A stretch of DNA of 45,417 nucleotides, taken from Collinsella sp. AM17-1. Its GTDB lineage: Bacteria > Actinomycetota > Coriobacteriia > Coriobacteriales > Coriobacteriaceae. The stretch covers positions 1-45,417 of the forward strand of contig NZ_QRJZ01000021.1 of assembly GCF_003470665.1 (NCBI RefSeq), read 5' to 3'. Shown here one piece after another: positions 6,845-14,170 of this stretch. Under the pieces are notes generated by a model that had not been told where the DNA came from, did no database searches, and saw only the letters and a list, made by a program, of their open reading frames with translations. The position numbers and the translations under genes are program-made. Each line of letters opens with the position of its first letter. Position 1 is the first letter of the stretch.

Positions 6845-6848
6845 ATCG

Positions 6849-8018
6849 CTACTCGGTAAAGGCGTTGCCGACGCTCTGGCCGCCAACATACGTCTCGACG
6901 AGGGTGAGCTCGTGGTCGAACACGACAAAGTCGGCGTCGCGACCCGGCATGATGCTGCCGCACTTATCCTCGATGTGCGCGGAGCGTGCCGGCACCTCGG
7001 TTGCCATGCGAATGGCGATATCGGCGCTGGCGATGCCCCAGTCGACGATGTTCTTGACGCCCTGGGCAAGCGTGAGCACCGAGCCGGCAATGCTCTTGCC
7101 GTCGGCGAGCCAGCACAGGTTGTCCTTCATGATGACGTCCATACCACCACTGGTGTAGCTGCCCTCGGGCATGCCGCCGCAACCCAGGCAGTCGGTGATG
7201 AGCACCGTGTGCTGCCAGCCCTTTGCCTGCAGCAGCGCCTTAATGGCGGCAGGGTTTACGTGCTTGCCGTCACAGATGATCTCGGCGTAGGTCTCGGACG
7301 TGGACATGGCAGCACCCACGACACCGGGCTCACGGTGATGCAGCCCGCGCTGGCCGTTATAGGTATGCGTAAAGCAGCTGGCACCAGCGTTGATGGCGGC
7401 AATGCACTCATCGTAGGTGGCGTCGGAGTGACCGATGCTGGTCACCACACCCTTGGCGTTCAGAGCAGCCGCATAAGCAGCGGCACCGTCGCGCTCGGCC
7501 GCCATGGCACTCTTAACGATGCGACCACCCGCAGCCTCCTGCCACTGATCGAAGACCTCCTCGGAGGGATCGATAAGATAAGCGGGGTTCTGCGCGCCCA
7601 CGTGCTTCATGGTAAAGAAGGGGCCCTCCAGGTAGATGCCCTGAATGCGAGCACCGCAGAAGTCGGGGCCGCGACCCTCGTCAGCCTGGGCGATGGCGGC
7701 GCAGGCGTCCTTGATCTGCTCGACGCCATCGGTGAACGTCGTGGGCAGCCAGCTGGTGGTACCGCGACGGGCAAGCTCGGTCGAGCTGATATCGATGCCC
7801 TCGGGATCGTTATCGGTAGTTGAGTGGTTATAGAAACCATGGATGTGAGTATCGACCATACCCGGTGCGATCCACGATCCCGTGTAGTCCTTAATCTCGC
7901 AAGAGGGCTCGTCGGCCTGCCAGGCGCCAAAGACGCCATCCTCGACCATAAGATAGCCGCCCAGTTGCGGACCTGCCGGCAAGAAGAACTTGTCAGCCTT
8001 AATTGCGTACGTGCTCAT
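6849..8018 (-). CDS. nagA: N-acetylglucosamine-6-phosphate deacetylase (or GalNAc-6-P, AgaA-like)
   Basis: 389 residues, full length. Removes the acetyl group from an N-acetylhexosamine 6-phosphate, giving the amino sugar phosphate plus acetate. Amidohydrolase motifs: VDTHIHG (55-61), YLEGPF (129-134, Glu131 metal ligand), GHSDA (196-200), THTYN (218-222) and LITDCLG with probable catalytic Asp276. ATG 8018 is preceded by AGGAG; a GTG two codons upstream is also in frame. Gene neighbours agaS, gntR and the mannose-family PTS place it in amino-sugar catabolism; with AgaS beside it, GalNAc-6-P is as likely a substrate as GlcNAc-6-P. A terminator separates it from agaS, so it may have its own promoter (GTATAAGTATCACC near 8053-8067 looks like a -10 and operator). 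Confidence 0.95.
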   Translation of the reverse strand: MSTYAIKADKFFLPAGPQLGGYLMVEDGVFGAWQADEPSCEIKDYTGSWIAPGMVDTHIHGFYNHSTTDNDPEGIDISSTELARRGTTSWLPTTFTDGVEQIKDACAAIAQADEGRGPDFCGARIQGIYLEGPFFTMKHVGAQNPAYLIDPSEEVFDQWQEAAGGRIVKSAMAAERDGAAAYAAALNAKGVVTSIGHSDATYDECIAAINAGASCFTHTYNGQRGLHHREPGVVGAAMSTSETYAEIICDGKHVNPAAIKALLQAKGWQHTVLITDCLGCGGMPEGSYTSGGMDVIMKDNLCWLADGKSIAGSVLTLAQGVKNIVDWGIASADIAIRMATEVPARSAHIEDKCGSIMPGRDADFVVFDHELTLVETYVGGQSVGNAFTE

Positions 8019-8052
8019 ATGCACTCCTTGCTTCTTGAAGCAGTTAACCGTG

Positions 8053-8067
8053 GTGATACTTATACCC
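8053..8067. promoter_or_regulatory. Possible operator/promoter element upstream of nagA
   Basis: GGTGATACTTATACC is an imperfect palindrome (GGT-ATA / TAT-ACC) 35-49 nt before the nagA start. On the minus strand TATAAG within it could be a -10 box. Its sequence differs from the CTGGTAGTAACCAG operator at agaS. Confidence 0.3.
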
Positions 8068-8080
8068 CGGTCTAAATAAA

Positions 8081-8120
8081 AACAAAAAGCGCCCGCCCGC
8101 CGTTATGAGCGGACGGGCGC
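8081..8120 (-). terminator. Terminator after agaS
   Basis: On the minus strand GCGCCCGTCCG (8120-8110) pairs with CGGGCGGGCGC (8099-8089), followed by TTTTTG. It ends the agaS transcript before nagA. Confidence 0.88.
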
Positions 8121-8138
8121 CCTTACAGGGGGACGCGA

Positions 8139-9305
8139 TTAAGCGGTGAAGGGGTGAATCGTCACGCCCTTGACCACGCGGTTGACCGTGCCGGTGGGGC
8201 TCGGCGTGTCGGGCGTGTTGCCCACGCGCACGGAGTTGAGCAGGCTGATAGCCTGGGCAAACATCACGAACGGCAGGGCAAGGTAGCCCTCGGGGAGTGC
8301 CTCATAGCCCTTAAAGGTGAAGGACTCGCCCTCGTAGACGGTAGCGCCATCCTGCTGAACGGCAACGGTGTGCTGAGCGATCTTGTCGCCACCGATCTCG
8401 TTGAGGATGTCGATATCGTACTGACGGGTGTAGGCATCGTTGTTGACGAACACGAACACGAGGGTCTTGTCGTCGACGAAGGACTTGGGTCCGTGACGAT
8501 AACCCATAGAGGTGTCGTAGGAAGTAGCGACTAGACCGTGAGCGAGCTCGAGGATCTTGAGCTGGCTCTCCTGGGCAAGGCCACCGAAGGAGCCGGAACC
8601 CAAGTAGGTCACGCGGTTGAAGTCGCCAGCCAGGTAATCGGCAACCTCGGACTCGCGAGCGATGACCTCCTCGCCCATCTTGGCGATGGTCTCGACCCAC
8701 TCGGCCTTCTGCTCGTCGGAAGCCTCGTCAAAGATGAGGGTAGAGAGCAGGGTCATGCAGGTGTAGGAACCGGTCATGGCGAAGCCCTTGTCGTTGGCGC
8801 GCGGGATGAGCAGCGTCAGCGCATTGGGGTCATCAGCGGACTCGACAGCGAGCTTGCCCTCGGGAGCGCAGGTGATGTTGAGGAACTTGACGTTGTGGAC
8901 GAGCTCCTTGGCAACGGCGACGGCAGCAAGGCTCTCGGGGCTGTTGCCGGAGCGGGCAAAGGAAACCACGAGCGTGGGATCCTCGGCGCGCAGGAAGTCG
9001 CGCGGGGCGCTCACGATATCGGTCGTGGCGATGGGCTTAAAGTCGTAGAGATCAGTGTTGCCAGCGTGACGCAGGTACGGGGCGCAGGTATCGCCAACGT
9101 AGTCGGACGTACCGGCACCGGTGAAGACAACGGACAGACGGCCCTCGCCCATAGCGCGAGCCTCGGCCAGGAAGGCCTCGATGGCCTCCTTGTTCTCGCG
9201 ATAGATGTTGAGCGTATCACGCCAAAGCTCGGGCTGCTGAGCAATCTCGGCCGTGGTGATCTGGGCGCCGAGCTCGGTGAGCTCCTCGACACTCTTCTCG
9301 AACAT
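8139..9305 (-). CDS. agaS: AgaS-family SIS-domain aminosugar isomerase/deaminase
   Basis: 388 residues, matching AgaS proteins. The enzyme is thought to convert galactosamine 6-phosphate to tagatose 6-phosphate and ammonia in the cytoplasm. Two SIS domains: the first carries FTGAGTSDYVG (61-71) and SFARSGNSPES (115-125), the sugar-phosphate binding serine/threonine loops; the second begins around TYLGSGSFGGLAQES. SYDTSMGYRHGPKS is characteristic of AgaS and related SIS enzymes. ATG 9305 is preceded by GAGAGG. The promoter region carries a clear operator (9367-9380) and TATAAT at 9345-9350. Together with nagA and a PfkB kinase it outlines a route from GalNAc-6-P to tagatose bisphosphate. Confidence 0.93.
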   Translation of the reverse strand: MFEKSVEELTELGAQITTAEIAQQPELWRDTLNIYRENKEAIEAFLAEARAMGEGRLSVVFTGAGTSDYVGDTCAPYLRHAGNTDLYDFKPIATTDIVSAPRDFLRAEDPTLVVSFARSGNSPESLAAVAVAKELVHNVKFLNITCAPEGKLAVESADDPNALTLLIPRANDKGFAMTGSYTCMTLLSTLIFDEASDEQKAEWVETIAKMGEEVIARESEVADYLAGDFNRVTYLGSGSFGGLAQESQLKILELAHGLVATSYDTSMGYRHGPKSFVDDKTLVFVFVNNDAYTRQYDIDILNEIGGDKIAQHTVAVQQDGATVYEGESFTFKGYEALPEGYLALPFVMFAQAISLLNSVRVGNTPDTPSPTGTVNRVVKGVTIHPFTA

Positions 9306-9344
9306 TTCTAATACCTCTCTCTAGAAGTAATCCTCTGACGTGCA

Positions 9345-9380
9345 ATTATACACTTTGGTTGGTTATCTGGTAGTAACCAG
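9345..9380 (-). promoter_or_regulatory. agaS promoter with GntR-type operator
   Basis: TATAAT on the minus strand (9350-9345) is a consensus -10. Upstream, CTGGTAGTAACCAG (9367-9380) is a palindrome (CTGGT-N4-ACCAG) that overlaps the expected -35 position. The same 13 bases recur before the PTS operon at 13659, so it is probably the site of the adjacent GntR regulator (9420-10151). Binding over the -35 suggests repression. Confidence 0.7.
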
Positions 9381-9419
9381 TTAAATACAAAGAATCATCA
9401 TATGGAAACGGTGCAGACA

Positions 9420-10151
9420 CTAATCGCTACGCTGGTGGTAAACCTTGTATTTAAACTGATCGGCACGAGCAACCGAGAGCGTATACTCCACAACCTCGTT
9501 TGACTCGTTATACGTAGTCCTAACCAAATCGAGCACAGGCGAGCCCTCGACGATTTCCAAAAGGTGGGCATCGGTGGGACGGGCTATGCTCGCATAGAAC
9601 TCCTCTTCGGCCACGCGTATTTTTTGCTTAAAGTCTTGCTCAATCACATCGTAAAGCGGCTTACGCTCCAGCAGCGGTCGCTTTAGGGACAGAAATTGAC
9701 GAACCGGTAGATAGCTACGTTCGACCATCATGGGCATGTTGTCGGCAGAACGAAGGCGCTTGAGCTTAAAAATGCGATCACCGATACGTAATCCCATATG
9801 CTCGGCCAGATTCTTATCGGCCTCCATCTCGCAAAAATCGAGAATCGTGGTCTCGGGGTCGCGACCCATCGCACGCATCTGCTCGGTAAAGCTGTAGGAC
9901 TGCATAAGATTGGTTGCCTTTGCCGAACGGTCGGTCACAAAGGTACCGCGACCGTGCTGCCGAACCACCAGTCCTAAACGCTCCAGTTCCTGCAGAGCCA
10001 GGCGTACCGTAGTGCGCGAGAGACCATAGCGCTCCGAAAGTTCGCGCTCGGAAGGAATCATGTCACCGGCGCGATATTCATGGTCAATCTTTTCGGTCAG
10101 AATATCGACCAGCTGATCGTACAGCGGTTGCTTGCGCGCTCCGATCGCCAT
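9420..10151 (-). CDS. GntR/HutC-family regulator of the amino-sugar locus
   Basis: 243 residues. N-terminal winged helix: QPLYDQLVDILTEKI, then PSERELSERYGLSRTTVRLALQELERLGLV (33-62) and the wing RQHGRGTFV (64-72). The C-terminal part (about 85-240) is a UTRA effector domain, including MVERSYLPV and the closing RADQFKYKV. HutC-type regulators such as NagR/YvoA bind amino-sugar phosphates and release operators. ATG 10151 follows GGGAGG with good spacing; a TTG seven codons upstream is less likely. It lies between the PTS operon and agaS, both preceded by CTGGTAGTAACCA, making it the probable local repressor. Confidence 0.92.
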   Translation of the reverse strand: MAIGARKQPLYDQLVDILTEKIDHEYRAGDMIPSERELSERYGLSRTTVRLALQELERLGLVVRQHGRGTFVTDRSAKATNLMQSYSFTEQMRAMGRDPETTILDFCEMEADKNLAEHMGLRIGDRIFKLKRLRSADNMPMMVERSYLPVRQFLSLKRPLLERKPLYDVIEQDFKQKIRVAEEEFYASIARPTDAHLLEIVEGSPVLDLVRTTYNESNEVVEYTLSVARADQFKYKVYHQRSD

Positions 10152-10230
10152 CCTATCCTCCCTTTTGCTCAAACTAGGCTACTACCTTGGGTGTTTAGCA
10201 TTATCTGTCTGCCACACCCGAATCATCAAG

Positions 10231-10269
10231 AAAACAAAAGCCGCGCGCTCTTTCGAGCACGCGGCTTTT
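10231..10269 (-). terminator. Terminator of the amino-sugar PTS operon
   Basis: GCCGCGCGCTC (10240-10250) pairs with GAGCACGCGGC (10255-10265) with one mismatch; on the minus strand it is followed by TTTTGTTTTC. It separates IID from gntR. Confidence 0.85.
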
Positions 10270-10335
10270 AACATACACATGGCTTAAGGGGTCGGGGCGT
10301 GAGCCGCGTAGGGACACACCCCTCAAGCTAGAGCC

Positions 10336-11418
10336 TTACCAGATGCTCGGCCAGAGACCAAGCGGGCCAGCGCCCAGGATGCCCAGAACGAAGAGCAGCA
10401 GAATGCCCTTGGTCGGGGTCCAGCTGTGCTTAGCGAACATGTAGTAAAGCAGCAGCGTAAGCATAAGCGGGACAAGCTTCGGGACGATGGTGTTGAGGGT
10501 GTCGGCAACAGAGAAGTTGACCGGATCCTCGGTGACGGTGCCGTAGGTAACGGACTCCATGCCGTTGCCCAGATCGGTGACGCCGCACTCGACAGCGTTG
10601 CCGTCGGCATCGGAAGCGGTGAGGGCGTTGCCGTCCTCATCGGTCATGGCGATGGTACCGGCCTCAGCGGTCTCGGTATCGATGCCCTCCATACCGGTGA
10701 AGTTCTCGGCCTCCTTCTCGGAGACGATCACGGTAGTAGCGGAGAGGCCACGGGTGGTGCCGTTGGGGATCTGGAGGTTGATCTGGGTGCCGCCCATGGT
10801 GACGACCAGGCAACCGACGACGAAGACGCCCATGATGGAAGCGGCACGCGTAAAGGCCTGCATGTTGGCGGTCAGAGCGTCAATAGCGCTGGTGCCAAGC
10901 TTGTAGGACCAGTTCATGAGCCAGAAGCGCAGAGCGAACTGGACGACGTTGAAGATCACCAGGAAGATGATCGGCGCAGCGGCGTTGCCGTTGATGGCCA
11001 TGTTGGAGGTGATGCCGGCCGTGATAGGCACGAGCGTCAGCCAGAACAGGGCGTCACCGATACCACCGAGCGGGCCCATTGCGGCGACGCGGACGGCGCG
11101 GATCGTGGGGATGTCAACCTTGTTCTGCTCGAGCGAAAGCACGATACCCATAACAAAGGTGACGAGGAACGGGTGAGTGTTGAAGAACTCCAGGTTGTGG
11201 CTCATGGAAGCCGCGAGGTCGTTCTTGTTGGTGTGGATCTTCTCCAGACCGGGGATGATGGAGTAGAGCCAACCGGCGGCCTGCATACGCTCGTAGTTGA
11301 ACGAGGCCTGCAGGAAGCAGGAGCGCCAAGCCATCTTGTTGAGGGTCTTCTGGTCGAGCTGCGGAGCAGGAGTGAGATCCTCGTAGTGCTCCGGGATCAC
11401 ATACTCATTAGATGCCAT
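10336..11418 (-). CDS. PTS mannose-family IID component with an internal insertion
   Basis: 360 residues; family members are usually about 270-285. IID is a membrane partner of IIC in mannose-family sugar uptake. Conserved parts: WRSCFLQASFNYERMQAAGW (31-50), NTHPFLVTFVMGIVLSLEQ (80-98), AAMGPLGGIGDALFW (112-126), and the C-terminal DTLNTIVPKLVPLMLTLLLY and GLWPSIW. Between VVTMGGTQINLQIPNG (about 205-220) and PVNFSVADTLN (about 299) there is an extra acidic stretch of about 75-80 residues rich in D, E, T and G. ATG 11418 overlaps the IIC stop by 11 nt, preceded by GGAGG, so translation is probably coupled. A GTG at 11451 is possible but overlaps IIC further. Confidence 0.93.
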   Translation of the reverse strand: MASNEYVIPEHYEDLTPAPQLDQKTLNKMAWRSCFLQASFNYERMQAAGWLYSIIPGLEKIHTNKNDLAASMSHNLEFFNTHPFLVTFVMGIVLSLEQNKVDIPTIRAVRVAAMGPLGGIGDALFWLTLVPITAGITSNMAINGNAAAPIIFLVIFNVVQFALRFWLMNWSYKLGTSAIDALTANMQAFTRAASIMGVFVVGCLVVTMGGTQINLQIPNGTTRGLSATTVIVSEKEAENFTGMEGIDTETAEAGTIAMTDEDGNALTASDADGNAVECGVTDLGNGMESVTYGTVTEDPVNFSVADTLNTIVPKLVPLMLTLLLYYMFAKHSWTPTKGILLLFVLGILGAGPLGLWPSIW

Positions 11419-12208
11419 CTTCGAAGTCACCTCCGTCAGAAACAGCTGCACCCTTCAGCTCGGTCTGCTGCTGGAAGTCCCAGAAGGCGATGCCGAAGCC
11501 GATGAGAGCGAGGATGAGCAGAGCAGGGGTTGCCAGAGAATCGTTGGCAACGGTGATGAGCGCGAGGCCAAAGCCCATGAGGAAGAAGCCCCACATATCG
11601 CGGTTCATCATAACCTTGAGCAGGACGGCGAAGCCGACGAAGCGCATCATGCCGCCCGCAGCGGAAAGACCGGTCTGCAGCCAAGTCGGGATGGCGGAAG
11701 CGATGGTCTGACCGATGGTGGCGCCAGCGATGAAGAACAGGGTGACGACGACGGCGAAGATCAGGCCGAGCAGAGCCATGGCGAAGTAGTTCAGACGCTC
11801 GATACCCTTGGTGTCAGCGTTGTGAGCCATGTTGTCCGCGGAGGACATGAGCGGCGACATAAGCGTGAAGACCAGGGTAACGCCGAGCTGACCAAGCAGA
11901 GCGAACGGAATGGCAAGGCCGACTGCCGCGTTGGGCTCGAGGCCCGTAGCGATAGCGAGAATGGCTGCCATGATGCCGCCGATGACGGCGTTAGGCGGCT
12001 GAGCGCCTCCGATCGGCATGTTGCCGATCGTCATGAGCTGATAGGTACCACCCACGAGAAGACCGGTGTTGAGGTCGCCAAGGATAAGACCGATGACGGC
12101 GCCGGTGACGATGGGCTGATAGAGAGACTCGAGGAAGTTGAACTGGTCGATTGCCGCGACGAACGTGACGATGAAGACCAGAGCGACCTGGATGATCGAG
12201 TATTCCAT
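11408..12208 (-). CDS. PTS mannose-family IIC component
   Basis: 266 residues, the usual IIC length. It forms the sugar-conducting membrane channel with IID. Many hydrophobic segments; diagnostic blocks are FNFLESLYQPIVTG (24-37), GLLVGGTYQLMTIGNMPIGGAQPPNAVIGGI and the C-terminal MGFGLALI. ATG 12208 is preceded by AAAGGAGGAG, a very strong ribosome site, 8 nt away. It follows IIB by 90 nt and overlaps IID. Specificity cannot be read directly; the neighbouring agaS and nagA suggest N-acetylhexosamines or galactosamine. Confidence 0.95.
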   Translation of the reverse strand: MEYSIIQVALVFIVTFVAAIDQFNFLESLYQPIVTGAVIGLILGDLNTGLLVGGTYQLMTIGNMPIGGAQPPNAVIGGIMAAILAIATGLEPNAAVGLAIPFALLGQLGVTLVFTLMSPLMSSADNMAHNADTKGIERLNYFAMALLGLIFAVVVTLFFIAGATIGQTIASAIPTWLQTGLSAAGGMMRFVGFAVLLKVMMNRDMWGFFLMGFGLALITVANDSLATPALLILALIGFGIAFWDFQQQTELKGAAVSDGGDFEDGI

Positions 12209-12298
12209 CTTGCTCCTCCTTTCAAAATGTATGTACGCACTTTGGATTTCACGTACAGAATGTCAGGGTTTCATTCCTGACAGCGTGGATCATGAGGA

Positions 12299-12781
12299 TT
12301 ACGAGAAGAGCTTGCTCGTGTCCTCAACAGGCGTGCTCGGAACGCGCCTGATCTCCAACTCCACCCCCAATTCCTGCAGCTCTTTAAACGCAGCGACATC
12401 CTCGTCGTTAACTGCGACGGAGGTGGCGACTTGGCGCTTTCCTTCCGACATGTGCATGTTGCCGATGTTTACCTTCTTTATAGGCACACCGCCCTTGACG
12501 AGCGTAAGCACGTCTTCCGGTGTTTCGGCCACGATGAAGATCTTCTGGCGCGGGCTCGCCTTGCCAATGACGTCGATGGTCTTCTGCAGGGAGAAGAAAC
12601 GCGTAGCGACGCCGGCGGGAGCGGCCATCTTCATGAGGTTCTGGCGCATGGTGTTGGTCGACACATCGTCGTTGGCGACGAGGATGAGGTTGGAGCCCAG
12701 GGTGGAGTTCCACTGGGTAGCGACCTGACCATGGACCAGTCGGTTATCGATGCGGGTAAGAAGAATGTTGGGTTCTGCCAT
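12299..12781 (-). CDS. PTS mannose-family IIB component
   Basis: 160 residues. Cytoplasmic phosphocarrier that takes phosphate from IIA and gives it to the sugar held by IIC/IID. The phosphorylated histidine is His17 in RIDNRLVHGQV (10-20). Other family blocks: FFSLQKTIDVIGKASPRQ and KGGVPIKKVNIGNMH. ATG 12781 is preceded by GAAAGGAAG at a slightly long spacing. It lies between the YajC-like gene and IIC. It is the closest paralogue in the window of the orphan at 181-675, in which the histidine is Tyr. Confidence 0.95.
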   Translation of the reverse strand: MAEPNILLTRIDNRLVHGQVATQWNSTLGSNLILVANDDVSTNTMRQNLMKMAAPAGVATRFFSLQKTIDVIGKASPRQKIFIVAETPEDVLTLVKGGVPIKKVNIGNMHMSEGKRQVATSVAVNDEDVAAFKELQELGVELEIRRVPSTPVEDTSKLFS

Positions 12782-12817
12782 GTTGATCAGCTTCCTTTCG
12801 TTATTTGCTGACGACAG

Positions 12818-13099
12818 TTACTTGATCTCCTGAATCGCGTAACGCGAAACATCTACGACGGCACCGGATCGGACTTTGATTTGGACCTTTTCGCCTTCGA
12901 TGCCCTTGACGGTTCCGTAGATACCGCCGGCGAAAAGAACCTCCTGACCCGGCTTGAGCTCGGTGTGCAGCTCCTTGAAGTACTTCTGCTTCTTCTTCAT
13001 GTTGATTTGCGACCAGATGGTGTAAATCAAGCCCATGATGACAAGCAGGCCTAAAAGGGCGACCGAGGAGCTCAGGACGTTGGCTCCGAAATCAGCCAT
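12818..13099 (-). CDS. yajC: YajC-family protein inside the PTS operon
   Basis: 93 residues, typical YajC length: one N-terminal membrane segment (about residues 12-29, SVALLGLLVIMGLIYTIW), a short basic linker (MKKKQKYF), then the small soluble domain LKPGQEVLFAGGIYGTVKGIEGEKVQIKV. YajC is usually an accessory of SecDF near secD; here it sits between IIA and IIB, its ATG overlapping the IIA stop (TAATG). YajC-like genes are also known in streptococcal hyaluronan/AgaVWDF-type PTS loci, so this may be a PTS-associated YajC with a role in membrane assembly of IIC/IID or a neighbour complex. That role is inference. Confidence 0.9.
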   Translation of the reverse strand: MADFGANVLSSSVALLGLLVIMGLIYTIWSQINMKKKQKYFKELHTELKPGQEVLFAGGIYGTVKGIEGEKVQIKVRSGAVVDVSRYAIQEIK

Positions 13100-13542
13100 T
13101 AGATGCCGTCCTCGTCGCCGAAGATATCCTCTTCGTCGGAGCCGGCAACGGATGCGACCGTCTGGGCGGTGACGCCCGTCTGACCAACGGTCACGGCCTG
13201 CTCGCCAAGCTCGGCGAGCGTGGCGTTACCGCGGAGGAACAGAAGCTCAATAACCATGGGAAGGTTGGTGCCAGTCAGTACCTCGACGTTGTCGACATCC
13301 TGGGCAATCATCATCGACTGATTGAACGGAGTACCACCGAGCAGGTCGGTAAAGACGAGCACGCCATCGCACTCCTCGCGCATGGCGGTAATAGCGGCGC
13401 GGAGATCCTCACCGTAGGAAGCAGCCTGGTCGCCCTCAAAAGGAACGACGGTAAAAGCGGGCTGGTCGCCGGCAACCATAGCGATAGCACTTGCAAGGCC
13501 GGGTGCGAACTGTCCATGACCGGTAAGAATAAAGCCAACCAT
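13099..13542 (-). CDS. PTS mannose-family IIA component
   Basis: 147 residues, first gene of the operon. Accepts phosphate from HPr on His9 (ILTGHGQF, 5-12) and passes it to IIB. FTDLLGGTPFN (64-74) is the second conserved loop, carrying the active-site Asp. The C-terminal tail (SDEEDIFGDED) is acidic. ATG 13542 is preceded by GGAAGGG. The stop overlaps the YajC start by one base. The 550-bp upstream region holds a copy of the agaS operator and further palindromes, suggesting tight regulation. Confidence 0.95.
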   Translation of the reverse strand: MVGFILTGHGQFAPGLASAIAMVAGDQPAFTVVPFEGDQAASYGEDLRAAITAMREECDGVLVFTDLLGGTPFNQSMMIAQDVDNVEVLTGTNLPMVIELLFLRGNATLAELGEQAVTVGQTGVTAQTVASVAGSDEEDIFGDEDGI

Positions 13543-13658
13543 TCAAATTTCCCTTCCGAAGGTGTGTACGATCTGAGTCCGATGATTTTCGGAAGCCAGC
13601 GGGCGCTCGCCCTTAAAGCTTCTTGGAAAGCGTTCTTTGAAGACCAGTGGTTTCTAAA

Positions 13659-13672
13659 CTGGTAGTAACCAC
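13659..13672. promoter_or_regulatory. GntR-type operator, PTS copy
   Basis: CTGGTAGTAACCAC matches 13 of 14 bases of the agaS operator (9367-9380). It lies 117 nt before the IIA start. ACCAGTGGT just beside it (13643-13651) could be a second half site. Confidence 0.7.
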
Positions 13673-13802
13673 GTGATGTGTTGTTGTCACTATATCACCC
13701 CAGAAGAGGTCGCTTTCGTTGATTCATACAGTAAAACGTTTTTGCACCGCTCACGGTGATAAATCGACCGTTCACCGCTCGTTAACACTTCTACCTGCAG
13801 TT

Positions 13803-13818
13803 TTGAAACCGTTTCGAA
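13803..13818. promoter_or_regulatory. Candidate LacI-type/cre-like site
   Basis: TTGAAACCGTTTCGAA is a near-perfect palindrome and differs at one base from the usual cre pattern TGWAANCGNTNWCA. Position about 260 nt before IIA. No regulator of this type is in the window. Confidence 0.4.
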
Positions 13819-13960
13819 ATGCTTTGGCAAAAGATCGGGGCTATCTTAGCGTCTGAGCAACGCAGGATGGCTAAAAAAAGCGTGTAGAAAAATTGCAGGT
13901 CATTGTGAAGATTTGTGAATTGGTCTTTTTGACTTAATACCAGTTAAAACCAGTTGTGAA

Positions 13961-14000
13961 ATTATCGGTGAACGGTAGTTTTTGACCGTTCACCGATAAT
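13961..14000. repeat. Perfect 16-bp inverted repeat
   Basis: ATTATCGGTGAACGGT (13961-13976) and ACCGTTCACCGATAAT (13985-14000) are exact reverse complements around an 8-nt loop AGTTTTTG. No T-run follows, so it is not an ordinary terminator. The inner 11 bases recur at 13767-13777. Confidence 0.8.
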
Positions 14001-14093
14001 TTGCAATCGTTTGCAGCCTTTTTCCTAGATGAATTGGGGAGACTCGATGAAGCACTTGCGCGGGCGCGGGTCCTACCCCAGTGCTTTCGGTAG

Positions 14094-14127
14094 CAAAAAG
14101 CCCGCCAGAACGTCGTTCTAGCGGGCT
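14094..14127 (-). terminator. Terminator after the SurA-N-like gene
   Basis: AGCCCGCCAGAACG (14099-14112) pairs with CGTTCTAGCGGGCT (14114-14127) with one mismatch; on the minus strand TTTTTG follows. Confidence 0.85.
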
Positions 14128-14170
14128 CAATCAGATATTTCGACTTCGCGCTCGAAAGCTCGGGCAACCT

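Larger units (their letters stand above)
13543..14093. other. Long regulatory region upstream of the PTS operon
   Basis: 551 bp without a supported gene. It contains the operator copy at 13659-13672, a catabolite-type palindrome at 13803-13818, three copies of ACCGTTCACCG (13767-13777 direct, 13985-13995 direct, 13966-13976 inverted), a perfect 16-bp inverted repeat (13961-14000) and tandem CCAGTT half sites at 13940-13955. It reads as an extended control region or the 5' leader of the PTS operon. Confidence 0.6.

Noticed and set aside
14047..14121. Small plus-strand frame starting MKHLRGRG
   Set aside because: It runs into the terminator stem and has no family or clear unit.
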